DNA of 64,000 nt. Origin: DATLMR01 sp035634255 (GTDB lineage: Bacteria; Acidobacteriota; Blastocatellia; UBA7656). Both the position numbers and the translations under genes were made by a program. This document shows, piece after piece, positions 25,613-34,943 of the stretch. The stretch lies in NCBI GenBank assembly GCA_035634255.1, contig DASQDI010000160.1, forward strand, positions 124,001 to 188,000. The letters are read 5' to 3'. The notes under the pieces were generated by a model. It did no database searches. It was not told where the DNA came from and worked only from the letters and a program-made list of their open reading frames with translations. Positions within the stretch are counted from its first letter, which is position 1, and each line of letters opens with the position of its first letter.

Positions 25613-26575
25613 ATGCGATTATTTGCGCGAGTGTCTCTGGCGCTCCTGATCCTCTCCGCCTGCACTCTTACCGGCCCTTTGCTCAAAAGCTCGGAGGGCT
25701 CCTTCCGGGCCGCTCAGGAGCCGCGGGCGGCGGCGAGCCTGCCGGACCTGAGCGGCCTCGCGTGGGTGGAAGGCGATACTTTTCTGGCGGTCCACGACGC
25801 GAAGAACCCCGAAGAAAACGCCAGCCCGCGACTCAGCCTGCTCCGGCTGCCCCGCTCGCTCGAAGGGATCACGTGGCTCCCCGTGCAGGTCGATTGGCCT
25901 CAGCCTCTCGGCCTCAGCAGCGACCTTGAGAGCCTCGCGCGGATTCCGGGGACGCAGTCCTACCTCCTGATCGAAAGCGGGGAGGGGCTACACCAGAATC
26001 GCCGGTACCGCCGCGTCTTCCTGTTGGACGTCGCGGGCGGGCGGGCCGTGGTCCGGTCATTCACGGAGCTGCCGGAATCGGTCAATAACATAGAAGGGGC
26101 TGCCGTAGCCCGTTTCAGGGACACGCTGGTCTTCCTCTACTCCGAGCGCGCGGAGGCCCTGCGAAGCACAGACATTTTTTATTCGCGGCTCAACCTCGAA
26201 CCGCTCGGCCTCGGGCCGGTGGGGAAAGCTTCGTTCCGCCCGCAGGATTTCACCGGCCCCGGCATTCGACTTGTCAGCGCGATAGAGATCGACGGGCGGG
26301 GTAACATCTACGTCGCCTCGGCGCTCGATCCGGGCAATGATAACGGCCCTTTCACGAGCGTCATCCGGCGCATCGGGCGGGTGACGCTCGACCTCTGGGG
26401 CCGCGTCAGGCTTACCCTGAGCCCGCGCCCCGGCAGGCTCGCCACTCTGGATGGCTTCAAGGTCGAAAGCCTCGCGCTCCGCGAGCAGACGGGTCGCCCG
26501 CTTGAGATATTCGCCGGGATGGATGACGAGAATTACGGCGGCACCATGCGCCGTGTCGTTCCGGCTCCGAAGTGA
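25613..26575 (+). CDS. Phytase-like/esterase-like beta-propeller lipoprotein
   Basis: 320 residues from ATG 25613, which is preceded by GGGAGG and begins a lipoprotein signal (MRLFARVSLALLILSAC; lipobox LSAC). The frame is open upstream to ATG 25547, which overlaps the previous stop. The mature sequence LPDLSGLAWVEGDTFLAVHD, SSDLESLARI, and DGFKVESLAL resembles the esterase-like phytase domain, a propeller fold. Possible metal-binding acidic residues, no proof of activity. Outer-membrane or periplasmic lipoprotein. Confidence 0.68.
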   Translation: MRLFARVSLALLILSACTLTGPLLKSSEGSFRAAQEPRAAASLPDLSGLAWVEGDTFLAVHDAKNPEENASPRLSLLRLPRSLEGITWLPVQVDWPQPLGLSSDLESLARIPGTQSYLLIESGEGLHQNRRYRRVFLLDVAGGRAVVRSFTELPESVNNIEGAAVARFRDTLVFLYSERAEALRSTDIFYSRLNLEPLGLGPVGKASFRPQDFTGPGIRLVSAIEIDGRGNIYVASALDPGNDNGPFTSVIRRIGRVTLDLWGRVRLTLSPRPGRLATLDGFKVESLALREQTGRPLEIFAGMDDENYGGTMRRVVPAPK

Positions 26576-26603
26576 CGGCCGATCACCTACAGGATGGATT
26601 ATA

Positions 26604-27263
26604 GTGACCCGCGCATCTTTCATCATCCCCGCAATCATCTCGGCGCTGCTCACGTTCGCCTGCGAGCCGAACGCGAGCACGCCGGCGCAGCGCACGTTGG
26701 CGCGGCAGCCATCGCCCTCGGCCACGCCCGCGGCGGCCGTGACATCCCCTCTGGCGCGGCAGGTCGTAAAGGCCGCCATCGAGCAGACCTCCTACACCCG
26801 ACGCTACGACCCGTCTTACGTGAGGATCGATTACCCCGGAGGCGACGTGCCGCTCGACAGGGGAGTCTGTTCGGACGTTCTGGTTAGGGCTTTTCGCAAA
26901 GTCGGGATCGACCTTCAGAAAGAGGTCCACCAGGACATGCGAAGGGATTTTGCCGCTTACCCGAAGAAGTGGGGGCTCGCGCGGCCCGACTCGAACATCG
27001 ACCACCGCAGGGTCCCGAACCTCATGACCTTCTTCGAGAGGAAAGGGAAGGCGCTCGCCACCTCGGACAGAAAGGAAGATTACCTGCCCGGAGACATCGT
27101 CTCGTGGGACCTCGGGAACGGGCTCACACATATCGGCCTCGTCTCCGACGTGCCCGCGGGCTCGACGGGCGTCTTCAAGATCGTCCACAACATAGGTTCG
27201 GGCGTGCAGGTCGAGGACGTTCTGTTCTCGTGGAAGATCACGGGCCATTACCGCTACTTCTGA
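26604..27263 (+). CDS. DUF1287 domain-containing lipoprotein-like protein
   Basis: About 219 residues from GTG 26604 (AGGATGG upstream), with a hydrophobic leader ending LLTFAC. The DUF1287 domain is clear: YDPSYVRIDYPGGDVPLDRGVCSDVLVRAFRKVGIDL, where the Cys begins a NlpC/P60-like triad, and NGLTHIGLVSD, with the His. Family members are putative amidases of the cysteine peptidase superfamily. It is closely followed by S10 peptidase. Confidence 0.85.
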   Translation: MTRASFIIPAIISALLTFACEPNASTPAQRTLARQPSPSATPAAAVTSPLARQVVKAAIEQTSYTRRYDPSYVRIDYPGGDVPLDRGVCSDVLVRAFRKVGIDLQKEVHQDMRRDFAAYPKKWGLARPDSNIDHRRVPNLMTFFERKGKALATSDRKEDYLPGDIVSWDLGNGLTHIGLVSDVPAGSTGVFKIVHNIGSGVQVEDVLFSWKITGHYRYF

Positions 27264-27351
27264 CCGCCGCTTTCGGTGTTTGATTTTTAAGGCCCGTTGT
27301 CAGACAATCCCAGAGGTTTTCCGCTCTCACTTCATCCCGGAGGTCGATCCA

Positions 27352-28881
27352 TTGTTAGCCACTCTGATAGTCTTACTCGCCCTGTCATTCGGGCCTCTTC
27401 AGCAGACGCCCGCGCCGTCTCAAACCCCGCAGGGCCGGCCGCCCGAGAGGGCCGCGGATAAGCCCTCGCCTCCCGTCGAAGAGAAGCCCGTCGTCACGAG
27501 GCACGAAGTAAGGGCCGGCGGGAAGGTCCTGAAGTACACGGCGACCACCGGCCTGATGCCAATTAAAAATCAGGCCGGAGACACCGAAGCCAATATATTT
27601 TTCATCGCCTACACGCTCGACGGCACGGCGAGCGCGCGCGAGCGGCCCCTGCTCTTCTCCTTCAACGGGGGCCCCGGCTCCTCTTCGGTCTGGCTTCACC
27701 TGGGGGCTTTAGGCCCGAAGCGCGTCAGGATGATGGACGACGGGAACATGCCGCCCCCGCCCTACCAGCTCGTCGAGAACGAGCACTCGTGGCTCGACCT
27801 CGCCGACCTCGTCTTCATCGACCCGGTCGGCACCGGGTACAGCCGCGCGACGAAGCCCGAGCTCGCGAGCAAGTTCTTCGGCTTGCAGGGCGACATAGCG
27901 TCCGTCGGCGAGTTCATCAGGATGTACCTAACGCGGTACGAGCGGTGGTCTTCCCCCCTCTTTCTGGCGGGGGAGAGCTATGGGACAACCCGCGCGGGGG
28001 GCCTGTCGGGGTACCTGATCGACCGCGGCATAGCCTTCAACGGGATCATACTCGTCTCGACCGTGATGAACTTCCAGACCCTGAGCTTCGGGCAGGGGAA
28101 CGACCTGCCGTACGTCCTCTACCTGCCGACCTACACGGCGACCGCGTGGTATCACAAGAAGCTGCCGCCCGACTTGCAGCAGAATTTGCGGAAGACCCTC
28201 GACGAGGTGGAGCAATGGGCCACGACCGGGTACGCGATGGCGCTCGCGAAGGGCGACAGGCTGACCCCGGAAGAGCGACAGGCGGTCGTGGACAGGCTCG
28301 CGCGCTACACGGGGCTCGACAGGCGCTACATAGAGAACAGCAACCTGCGGATCGAGATACAGAGGTTCGACAAGGAACTGCTGCGCAACATGGGGCGGAC
28401 GGTCGGCCGGCTCGACAGCCGGTTCGAGGGCAGGGACGCGCTCGGGGTGTCCGAGCGCCCGGACTTCGACCCGAGCATGGCCGCGATCCGCCCTCCCTAC
28501 ACGGCCGCGTTGAACGACTACGTTCGCACGGAACTCGGTTATAAATCAGACCTCGAATACTACATCCTCGGCGGGGGCATAGGGCGGTGGGACTGGGGCA
28601 ACAACAACAGCTACGCCGACACGAGCGAATCGCTCCGCAGCGCCTTCGCGAAGAACCCTTACATGAAGCTCTTCGTCGCCTCGGGGTACTATGATCTCGC
28701 CACGCCTTACTTCGCCGCGGAGTACACCCTGAGCCACATGAATCTCCACCCCGACCTCCGCGGCAACATAAAGACGAGCGTGTACGAAGCGGGCCACATG
28801 ATGTACATCGACAGGCAGTCGCTCGCGAAGCTTAAGAAGGACGTTTCGGACTTCATGCAGTCCGCGATTCCGGGGAAGTAA
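27352..28881 (+). CDS. Serine carboxypeptidase (peptidase S10)
   Basis: 509 residues from TTG 27352; CGGAGG lies 8 bases upstream and the first residues form a signal peptide (LLATLIVLLALSFG). The complete S10 triad is visible: S209 in GESYGTTRAGG, D448 in SGYYDLATP and H482 in EAGHMMY. The oxyanion block FNGGPGSSSVWLHLG is also present. The bacterial homologues are secreted carboxypeptidases of unknown substrate. An alternative ATG at 27280 would extend the protein before the signal peptide. Confidence 0.9.
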   Translation: MLATLIVLLALSFGPLQQTPAPSQTPQGRPPERAADKPSPPVEEKPVVTRHEVRAGGKVLKYTATTGLMPIKNQAGDTEANIFFIAYTLDGTASARERPLLFSFNGGPGSSSVWLHLGALGPKRVRMMDDGNMPPPPYQLVENEHSWLDLADLVFIDPVGTGYSRATKPELASKFFGLQGDIASVGEFIRMYLTRYERWSSPLFLAGESYGTTRAGGLSGYLIDRGIAFNGIILVSTVMNFQTLSFGQGNDLPYVLYLPTYTATAWYHKKLPPDLQQNLRKTLDEVEQWATTGYAMALAKGDRLTPEERQAVVDRLARYTGLDRRYIENSNLRIEIQRFDKELLRNMGRTVGRLDSRFEGRDALGVSERPDFDPSMAAIRPPYTAALNDYVRTELGYKSDLEYYILGGGIGRWDWGNNNSYADTSESLRSAFAKNPYMKLFVASGYYDLATPYFAAEYTLSHMNLHPDLRGNIKTSVYEAGHMMYIDRQSLAKLKKDVSDFMQSAIPGK

Positions 28882-28933
28882 GCTCGGGCTCCGCTACTTT
28901 CCCGGAACTGTTATTGATCTTTATCGACCTTCA

Positions 28934-29422
28934 TCACCTGTTCCTGTCCGCCGCCCCGGCCTCGGTCGTGAAATAAGAGGGCGGGCCGAGGTCTACCGTC
29001 TCCGGCTCCGAGGGCGTGAAGTTGCGGAGCTGTTCGGCCATGCCTGCGCCGCGCTCGCCCTTCTGCCACCGAGCCGCCTCGTAATCGGTCATGGCATCGA
29101 CCGCGACGGTCGCTAGGCCGTGGATCAGGTGAGCCAGGGTCGCGTTCCTGTTTTTGGAATACCCCAGCAGCCAGGGCGCGCCCGCCGTCATCGCGCCCGC
29201 CGCGGCTTCGATGACGCCGTGGACCTTAAACGGGATGACCTTCGCGGCTCCCAGAGGGTACCTCGTCATAAGGGCCATGCCCACGATGGCGGCGGCGGAG
29301 CCTACCGAGTAGATGGTCGCGGTCCTGTTCTTCCTGAATCCGAACAGCCAGGGGGAGGCCATCATGGTCCCGGCCCAGGCGTAATCGAGTACCGCGTGCG
29401 TTAAAGGGCTCAATCGTTTCAT
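28934..29422 (-). CDS. SPW repeat membrane protein
   Basis: About 162 residues. Two SPW-type repeats, MASPWLFGFRKN and AGAPWLLGYSKN, are each followed by hydrophobic segments, giving four predicted membrane helices, and then a polar tail. Three consecutive ATG codons are possible (29428, 29425, 29422); AAAGGA fits 29422 best. Open frame extends far beyond upstream, antisense to the TPR gene, but that part is not coding. Function unknown. Confidence 0.8.
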   Translation of the reverse strand: MKRLSPLTHAVLDYAWAGTMMASPWLFGFRKNRTATIYSVGSAAAIVGMALMTRYPLGAAKVIPFKVHGVIEAAAGAMTAGAPWLLGYSKNRNATLAHLIHGLATVAVDAMTDYEAARWQKGERGAGMAEQLRNFTPSEPETVDLGPPSYFTTEAGAADRNR

Positions 29423-29482
29423 CATCATTCCTTTCGATAAAACCGTCTGCACTGGTGCGACGTAATATTGCTCGGTGAGTGG

Positions 29483-29498
29483 GGCAAATTTGTTTGCC
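29483..29498. promoter_or_regulatory. Palindromic operator candidate
   Basis: GGCAAA-TTTG-TTTGCC, a perfect 6-bp dyad in the 246-base region between divergent SPW and TPR genes. A regulator site is inferred from symmetry and location only. Confidence 0.35.
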
Positions 29499-29668
29499 GT
29501 ACATGGCCTGCGGATGGCTCGGCCGGTCAAGGCAAAGGCTTTGCCCCCGTCAAGCGATTCCGGGCTTTCGACGTGCAATCGCAGTGCCCGGAAAAAAAGT
29601 AGGGATAACAGGACAGACTTTAGAGGTACAATGACGGAATCTTTTTTAGTTAAGGCAGGGAGGCCAGG

Positions 29669-31297
29669 ATGAGATACGCAGTAATGATACTCGCGATTTT
29701 GATTCCGGGCGCGGCATTCGGGCAGCACGCTCACCAGTCTCGGGAGCGGACCGCCACGCTTATGCCGGGGCTCGGGAAGCATCACCACCCGGTTTCTACC
29801 TCCAACAGAGAGGCGCAACGCTTCTTCGATCAGGGGCTCTCTCTGGTCTACGCCTTCAACCACGACGAGGCGACCCTCTCTTTCAGGCGCGCGGCGGAGC
29901 TTGACCCCAAACTGGCCATGGCCTACTGGGGAGTCGCCCTCTCGGTCGGGCCGAACTACAACCTCGAAATCGACCCCGACAGGGCTAAGACCGCTTACGA
30001 AGCGATCCAGAAAGCGCTCGCCCTTTCTTCGCAAGCGCCCGCGAAAGAGCGGGCCTACGTCGAAGCTCTGGCCCGCAGGTATTCCGCGGACCCGAAGGCA
30101 GACCTCAAACAGCTGGCCCTCGATTACAGGGACGCGATGGGGGAGTTGGTCAAACGCTACCCCGACGACCTCGACGCGGCGACCCTCTACGCAGAGAGCA
30201 TGATGAACCTGCGGCCGTGGAAGCTGTGGAGCAAAGAGGGCAAGCCCGAGGAAGGCACCGAAGAGATAGTCTCCGTACTTGAATCCGTGCTCAGGCGTGA
30301 CCCGAAGCACATCGGCGCGAACCACCTGTACATTCACGCGGTCGAGGCTTCTCCCAACCCCGAGCGCGGACTCGCGAGTGCCGAAGCCCTCAAGACCCTC
30401 GCCCCTTCCGCCGGCCACCTCGTCCACATGCCCGCGCACATTCAGATGCGGGTCGGGGACTACAACAGCGCGGCGCTCAGCAACGAGGCGGGGGCCGAGG
30501 CCGACAGGCTCTACATCAGGAGCCGCGGCGGTCAGGGCGTCTACCCGATGATGTACTACAACCACAACGTCCATTTTCTGACCGCCGCCTACGGCATGGC
30601 CGGGCGCTTCGAAGACGCGAAGCGCGCCGCCGCCGAGCTTCACGCCAACCTCTCGCCGCAGGCGAAGCAGATGCCTATGGTCGACGCCATGCTCCCGACT
30701 TCGTCTCTGGTCCTCGTCCGCTTCCGCCGCTGGGGCGACATTCTGAACTCGCCCGAGCCCTCGGAAGATACGCCCGCCACGCGCGCGATATGGCGCTACG
30801 CCCGCGCCACCGCTTACGTGGGGACCGGGCAGATGGCGAAGGCGGAGGCGGAGCGCGAGCTCTTTCTGGCGGCGGCGAAGGCCCTGAAGCCCGACGCGCA
30901 GTGGGGCTTCACTACCGCGGCCAACATCATGAAGATCGCCGACAACGTTCTGGGCGCGCGGCTCAGCCTCGCGAAGGGCGACACCCGCTCCGCCATCGAC
31001 CTGTTCAATCAGGCGATTGCCCTCGAAGATCAACTCCCTTACACTGAACCGCCTGACTGGGACGCCCCGACCAGAGAATCGCTCGGCGGCGCTTTGCTGA
31101 GAGCCCGGCGCTACGGGGAGGCCGAAGAGGTCTTTCGCGAAGACCTGAAGAGGAACGCGCGGAACGGGCGCTCCCTGTTCGGACTGTTCCACTGCCTGCG
31201 GGCGCAGGGCAAGCGGTCCGAGGCCGAGAAGGTCGAGAAAGAGTTCAAAGATGCGTGGAGGTATGCGGACACCCCGCTCCGAATAGCCGACTTATGA
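29669..31297 (+). CDS. Secreted tetratricopeptide repeat protein
   Basis: 542 residues: signal peptide (MRYAVMILAILIPGAAFGQ), a His-rich mature start (LGKHHHPVSTSN), then TPR-like helical pairs, first FFDQGLSLVYAFNHDEATLSFRRA (about residue 50) and last LLRARRYGEAEEVFREDLKR. It resembles the common periplasmic TPR proteins of Acidobacteriota annotated without function. The stop overlaps the start of the alkD-like gene by 4 bases (ATGA), so they are cotranscribed. Confidence 0.83.
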   Translation: MRYAVMILAILIPGAAFGQHAHQSRERTATLMPGLGKHHHPVSTSNREAQRFFDQGLSLVYAFNHDEATLSFRRAAELDPKLAMAYWGVALSVGPNYNLEIDPDRAKTAYEAIQKALALSSQAPAKERAYVEALARRYSADPKADLKQLALDYRDAMGELVKRYPDDLDAATLYAESMMNLRPWKLWSKEGKPEEGTEEIVSVLESVLRRDPKHIGANHLYIHAVEASPNPERGLASAEALKTLAPSAGHLVHMPAHIQMRVGDYNSAALSNEAGAEADRLYIRSRGGQGVYPMMYYNHNVHFLTAAYGMAGRFEDAKRAAAELHANLSPQAKQMPMVDAMLPTSSLVLVRFRRWGDILNSPEPSEDTPATRAIWRYARATAYVGTGQMAKAEAERELFLAAAKALKPDAQWGFTTAANIMKIADNVLGARLSLAKGDTRSAIDLFNQAIALEDQLPYTEPPDWDAPTRESLGGALLRARRYGEAEEVFREDLKRNARNGRSLFGLFHCLRAQGKRSEAEKVEKEFKDAWRYADTPLRIADL

Positions 31298-32001
31298 CGA
31301 TAACGAACGAGATTCGCGCGCGGATGCGCGAGCTGGCGGACGACGAAAGAGCCCACGTACTGCAAAGATTCTTCAAGACCGGACCGGGCGAGTACGGCGA
31401 GGGCGACCTCTTTCTCGGCATCACCATACCCGAACTCCGAAAGCTCGCTAAGCAATACAGGTCCGTCCGACTCGAAGAGGTGCTCTCGCTCCTCACGTCT
31501 CGGTATCACGAAGAGCGGGTGCTGGCGCTGTTGATGATGATCGATGCTTACTCGAAAGGCGACGAGGCCGCGAAGGAGAGAATCTACCGGCTCTACCTGA
31601 AGAACACGCGGTTCATAAATAACTGGGACCTCGTCGACCTGTCGGCCCCCCGCATCGTCGGGGACTTTCTGCTCACGAGAAGCAGGGAGCCCCTTTATAC
31701 CCTCGCCCGCTCGGAGAGCCTCTGGGAGCGCCGCATCGCCATCATGTCTACTTTCCAGTTCATCAAGAAATCGGACTACTTCGACAGCCTGAAAATATCG
31801 GAGATGTTGCTCAAAGACACGGAGGACCTGATCCACAAGGCCGTCGGCTGGATGTTGAGGGAGATCGGCAAGAGCGACCTGCCGGTCGAAGAGAACTTCC
31901 TGAGGGAGCATTACCGGCTGATGCCGAGGACCATGCTGCGGTACGCGATAGAGAGGTTCCCGGAGCCGAAGAGGCAGATGTATTTAAAGGGGCAGATATG
32001 A
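31294..32001 (+). CDS. AlkD-like DNA alkylation repair protein
   Basis: 235 residues of HEAT-like helices of the AlkD/AlkC glycosylase group, which excise N3- and N7-alkylated purines without base flipping. Signatures: FFKTGPGEYGEGDLFLGITIPELRKLAKQY at residues 25-54 and RFINNWDLVDLSAPRIVGDF. Conserved tryptophans and Asp (NNWDLVD) are in place. ATG 31294 overlaps the previous stop. It complements Ada (10704) in alkylation repair, though the genes are not linked. Confidence 0.9.
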   Translation: MTITNEIRARMRELADDERAHVLQRFFKTGPGEYGEGDLFLGITIPELRKLAKQYRSVRLEEVLSLLTSRYHEERVLALLMMIDAYSKGDEAAKERIYRLYLKNTRFINNWDLVDLSAPRIVGDFLLTRSREPLYTLARSESLWERRIAIMSTFQFIKKSDYFDSLKISEMLLKDTEDLIHKAVGWMLREIGKSDLPVEENFLREHYRLMPRTMLRYAIERFPEPKRQMYLKGQI

Positions 32002-32016
32002 CCGGAGGAGTGGCCC

Positions 32017-32379
32017 ATGAGTTCGGACGAAGCTAAAAAGCGGATAGCCAGAATCGAGGAGGGGCTTGCACTGTTGCCGGGGCCGCGGGGCGAGCGGTTC
32101 GCCAGGGTGTTCGGGCACGGCAGCCTGTTGATCGAGGTCTACGCGCCCCGCGGCACGGACCCGCAGAAGCCGCACACGCGCGACGAAGCATACATCGTCG
32201 TGCGGGGCAGGGGCGAGTATGTCGTCGAAGGCGAGCGCTTCGAGTTCGGCCCCGGAGACTTCCTGTTCGCGGCGGCGGGCGAGTCGCATCGCTTTGAGAA
32301 TTTCTCTGAAGACCTGACCGTCTGGGTGATCTTTTACGGGCCCGAAGGCGGCGAAGCCCCGCTCCGCCGCCCCGCGTGA
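32017..32379 (+). CDS. Cupin domain protein
   Basis: 120 residues forming one cupin barrel: motif 1 KPHTRDEAYIVVRGRGEYVVEGE and motif 2 PGDFLFAAAGESHRFENFSED. Metal ligands would be His and Glu of motif 1 and the H of ESHRF. Ribosome site GGAGGAG. It closes the TPR-alkD-cupin group; substrate unknown. Confidence 0.87.
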   Translation: MSSDEAKKRIARIEEGLALLPGPRGERFARVFGHGSLLIEVYAPRGTDPQKPHTRDEAYIVVRGRGEYVVEGERFEFGPGDFLFAAAGESHRFENFSEDLTVWVIFYGPEGGEAPLRRPA

Positions 32380-32397
32380 AAGTTCCCGAGCACGCGA

Positions 32398-32426
32398 CCC
32401 GGCCCGGCACCTGACGCCGGGCCGGG
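32398..32426. terminator. Bidirectional terminator between convergent genes
   Basis: Perfect 11-bp GC inverted repeat (32398-32408 and 32416-32426) with a 7-base loop between the cupin stop and the FG-GAP stop. No U-tract. Confidence 0.55.
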
Positions 32427-32432
32427 CCGCGA

Positions 32433-33896
32433 TCAGAAGCGGATGGTCGCTTCGTTGGAGCACGTCTGGTTGTCCGCCGTGCAAACCTTGTACGTGAAAC
32501 TCCCGGTCGCGCGCCTGCCGAACCGGTCGGTGTAGCTGCCGCTGTTCGACACGGTCGCTATGCGCGACCCGCTGCGGTAGACGTTGACGCTTGAGCCGGG
32601 GGCTCCGCTCCACCTCAGATCGACCAGCCTCGCGTCCCTCGTCGAGCGCGACGAGACCGTCAGGGTTATCTGAGCCGGCGGGGGCGGCGGCGGGGGCGGG
32701 GGCGTCACCGAGCCGCCCGAGCTTAACAGGACCGTTATGCTCCCGCTGCCCTGATTGACCGCGACCAGATCGGGCAACGAATCGCCGTCCAGATTCCCGG
32801 CCGCCAGGTCCACCGGGGACTGCCCGACCGCGACGGACGTGGGGCTGCCGAAGTTGAAAGCGCCCTGATTAAGTAAGATTGAAACCCTGTGGGTCGACTG
32901 GCTGGCGACCGCGATGTCGAGCCGCCCATCCCCGTTGAAGTCCCCCGGAGCTATGCTGCTCGGCGTATCCCCCCCGTGTATCTCGGAGTATCCGGGGAAA
33001 GTCCCTGAGCTGTTGTTGAGCAGGATGATTACCTGTGATAAATACGCGCTCACGACCGCTATGTCCGCGTTGCCGTCGCCGTCAAAGTCTCCGGTCGTCA
33101 GGTCCTCGGGCAGGTCACCCGCGTAGTACCACCGGTACGGGCTGAAAGTCCCGTTCCCGTTATTGAGGATTACCGTGACGTTGCCGAGGCCGTTGTTGAC
33201 GTAAGCGATATCTTTGAACCCGTCGCGGTTGAAGTCCGTCAGGGCTATTGATTTCGAGCCGTAGCCATGCCCGTACGTGCCGACCGTGGCGAAGCGGCCC
33301 TGCCCGTCGTTGAGCAGGACGCCCGACGTGAAGCACTGGTTCACGTCGGCAAGGTCGTTGTCGCCGTCCCGATCAAGGTCGCCGATTGCGACCCCGGTCG
33401 ACGAGTAGCAGACGTTGAAGTTGACCGGGGCGGAGAACGTGCGGTTGCCTTGATTGAACAGGGCCGACACGGCCCCCGTCTGGGTCGAGAAGGCGACGGC
33501 TATGTCGTTGCGCCCGTCGCCGTTCAGGTCGCCTATGTCAACGTCGAGCGTGTTGGAACTCGTGGGCCACAGCCCGTTCAACGAGACCCGCGAGAACGAG
33601 CCCGCGCCATTATTGAAGAAGAGCTGCAAGCTGCCTGGGCGGTTAACGACCGCAATGTCGTTCAGCCTGTCGCCATCCAGGTCTCCGATCTTCGCCGCCC
33701 ACGGAGTCGTTCCGGCGCTGAAAGACGCGCTCCTGAAACTGGCTTGTGACTCGGCCCGAGCGCTCGTTGAACCCGGCATAGACACGGAGAGGACGGCTGA
33801 AATCAGCAGAGCCATAATTACCAATCGCCCCGAGGTCACGGCGAACCTGCTTCGTATCCAGCCGGCCGCGCAGCTTGAGCGTGTATTTTTTTCCAT
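32433..33896 (-). CDS. FG-GAP/VCBS repeat secreted protein
   Basis: 487 residues from ATG 33896 (AAGGAGACTGCGAG upstream). Signal region (SGRLVIMALLISAVLSVSMPG) precedes about seven FG-GAP repeats of the type GDLDGDRLNDIAVVN, each with a calcium-binding DxDxDG-like loop, probably an integrin-type propeller. A proline spacer follows and then a C-terminal Fn3-like domain with four Cys (CTADNQTC). Typical of acidobacterial extracellular adhesins; the ligand is unknown. Confidence 0.87.
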   Translation of the reverse strand: MEKNTRSSCAAGWIRSRFAVTSGRLVIMALLISAVLSVSMPGSTSARAESQASFRSASFSAGTTPWAAKIGDLDGDRLNDIAVVNRPGSLQLFFNNGAGSFSRVSLNGLWPTSSNTLDVDIGDLNGDGRNDIAVAFSTQTGAVSALFNQGNRTFSAPVNFNVCYSSTGVAIGDLDRDGDNDLADVNQCFTSGVLLNDGQGRFATVGTYGHGYGSKSIALTDFNRDGFKDIAYVNNGLGNVTVILNNGNGTFSPYRWYYAGDLPEDLTTGDFDGDGNADIAVVSAYLSQVIILLNNSSGTFPGYSEIHGGDTPSSIAPGDFNGDGRLDIAVASQSTHRVSILLNQGAFNFGSPTSVAVGQSPVDLAAGNLDGDSLPDLVAVNQGSGSITVLLSSGGSVTPPPPPPPPPAQITLTVSSRSTRDARLVDLRWSGAPGSSVNVYRSGSRIATVSNSGSYTDRFGRRATGSFTYKVCTADNQTCSNEATIRF

Positions 33897-34241
33897 CTCG
33901 CAGTCTCCTTTTAGGTCACCAGCTAAATCCATGTTGTCTTATTCATGTCCCCTTCTTACGCCCGCCATCCGTACCGATCAATAAAGCCGTCGCTTAAGCG
34001 TTATCACTGCTGGCCTTTATTCGCTCCGCTCGCAGACCGATCCCCGAAAAGAGTAAAACTGGCCGGAGTCCGCACGGGAAAACTCTAGTCACGGGTGCAA
34101 TCATCGTGCCATTTGTGTAAGGTAGATTTCAGTTAAAGGTCAGTGGTCAAGGAGAGCGCATGATGGGCTTCGCGCGGCGTGGAGTAGGGGCCAGGGCGGG
34201 GAACAGTAGCCCTCGCCCCCGTTAATGATTCCAAAATCTCT
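33897..34241. other. Intergenic region with repeat copy B
   Basis: 345 bases between the FG-GAP and lipocalin genes, both on the minus strand. The left part (33897-34170) should hold the FG-GAP promoter; I see no clear consensus. The right part is repeat copy B. No gene is seen. Confidence 0.4.
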
Positions 34242-34300
34242 TTATTGAATCCCTTCCTTCACCGGCCCCTGATCGCCGGCCCCCGGCCCCTGCTTGGTCC
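34180..34300. repeat. Dispersed intergenic repeat, copy B
   Basis: Reverse complement of copy A at 3747-3880. Core 34218-34255 matches 3803-3840 at 34 of 38 positions, and both copies share flanking GGGGCC-rich arms. The copy overlaps the 3' end of the lipocalin gene, whose stop codon lies in the core. Confidence 0.7.
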
Positions 34301-34838
34301 TGACTATCTTGGACGTGTCGTAGCCTTGCGCGGCTACCTTGCTGAGGATTTTCTGGTAGGTCTCTTCGTCCATCTTCGCGTACCGCGAAAGTATCCAGAG
34401 GTATTTGCGGCCCGGCTCTCCGATCACCGCGTAGGTGTAGTCGGGCGCGATGTCGATGATCCAGTAATCGCCCCAGACCATGGGGAGGAACGAGAAGAGG
34501 GAGGGGGCGAACCTGACTTCCAGCTTCGTGTTCGGCTTATCCTTGCCCGAGGGCCGGGCCTTACCTTCGACCTGCTTCAGGTTCCCGTTTTTCTTGCGGC
34601 ACTGGTTCAGCACCTTGATCTCGCCCTTGTCGAGCACGGTATAAGTCGCGCTGACATCGCTCACGCAATCCTTCTGAAAACTGTTGGGCAGCCGCGCGAT
34701 CTCGAACCACGTGCCCGAGTAGCGCGACAGGTCGACCGAGGGGACGACTTCCAGGGGCTTCTGACTTTGGCCGGACGCTTCGGTCAGGCCCGCCGCCGAA
34801 ATCATCGCCAGGGCGACCAGGAAAGTCTTAATCATCAT
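34242..34838 (-). CDS. blc: Lipocalin family protein (Blc-like)
   Basis: 198 residues with signal peptide (MMIKTFLVALAMISAAGLTEA). Lipocalin signatures: DLSRYSGTWFEIARLPNSFQ (motif with GxW, about residues 35-54), ATYTVLDKGEIKVLNQC, and the C-terminal YLWILSRYAKMDEETYQKIL. Blc-type lipocalins bind lysophospholipids in the periplasm or outer membrane; here no lipobox Cys is seen. The last 17 or so residues (GPGAGDQGPVKEGIQ) are encoded by dispersed repeat copy B, so the natural end has probably been replaced. Confidence 0.92.
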   Translation of the reverse strand: MMIKTFLVALAMISAAGLTEASGQSQKPLEVVPSVDLSRYSGTWFEIARLPNSFQKDCVSDVSATYTVLDKGEIKVLNQCRKKNGNLKQVEGKARPSGKDKPNTKLEVRFAPSLFSFLPMVWGDYWIIDIAPDYTYAVIGEPGRKYLWILSRYAKMDEETYQKILSKVAAQGYDTSKIVRTKQGPGAGDQGPVKEGIQ

Positions 34839-34943
34839 CAGGCTCCTTTACTTGTTCGAAATGGACTTCTTATAATTCAGACTTTTAGTATGCACCATTG
34901 ATCGCGAAATGGTCTAACACCTCTGAAGCCGCGAGGCGCTGAA

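Noticed and set aside
29423..31192. Long minus-strand extension of the SPW gene antisense to the TPR gene
   Set aside because: Arg/Gly-rich translation without motifs; the real SPW protein begins at the ATG cluster near 29422.
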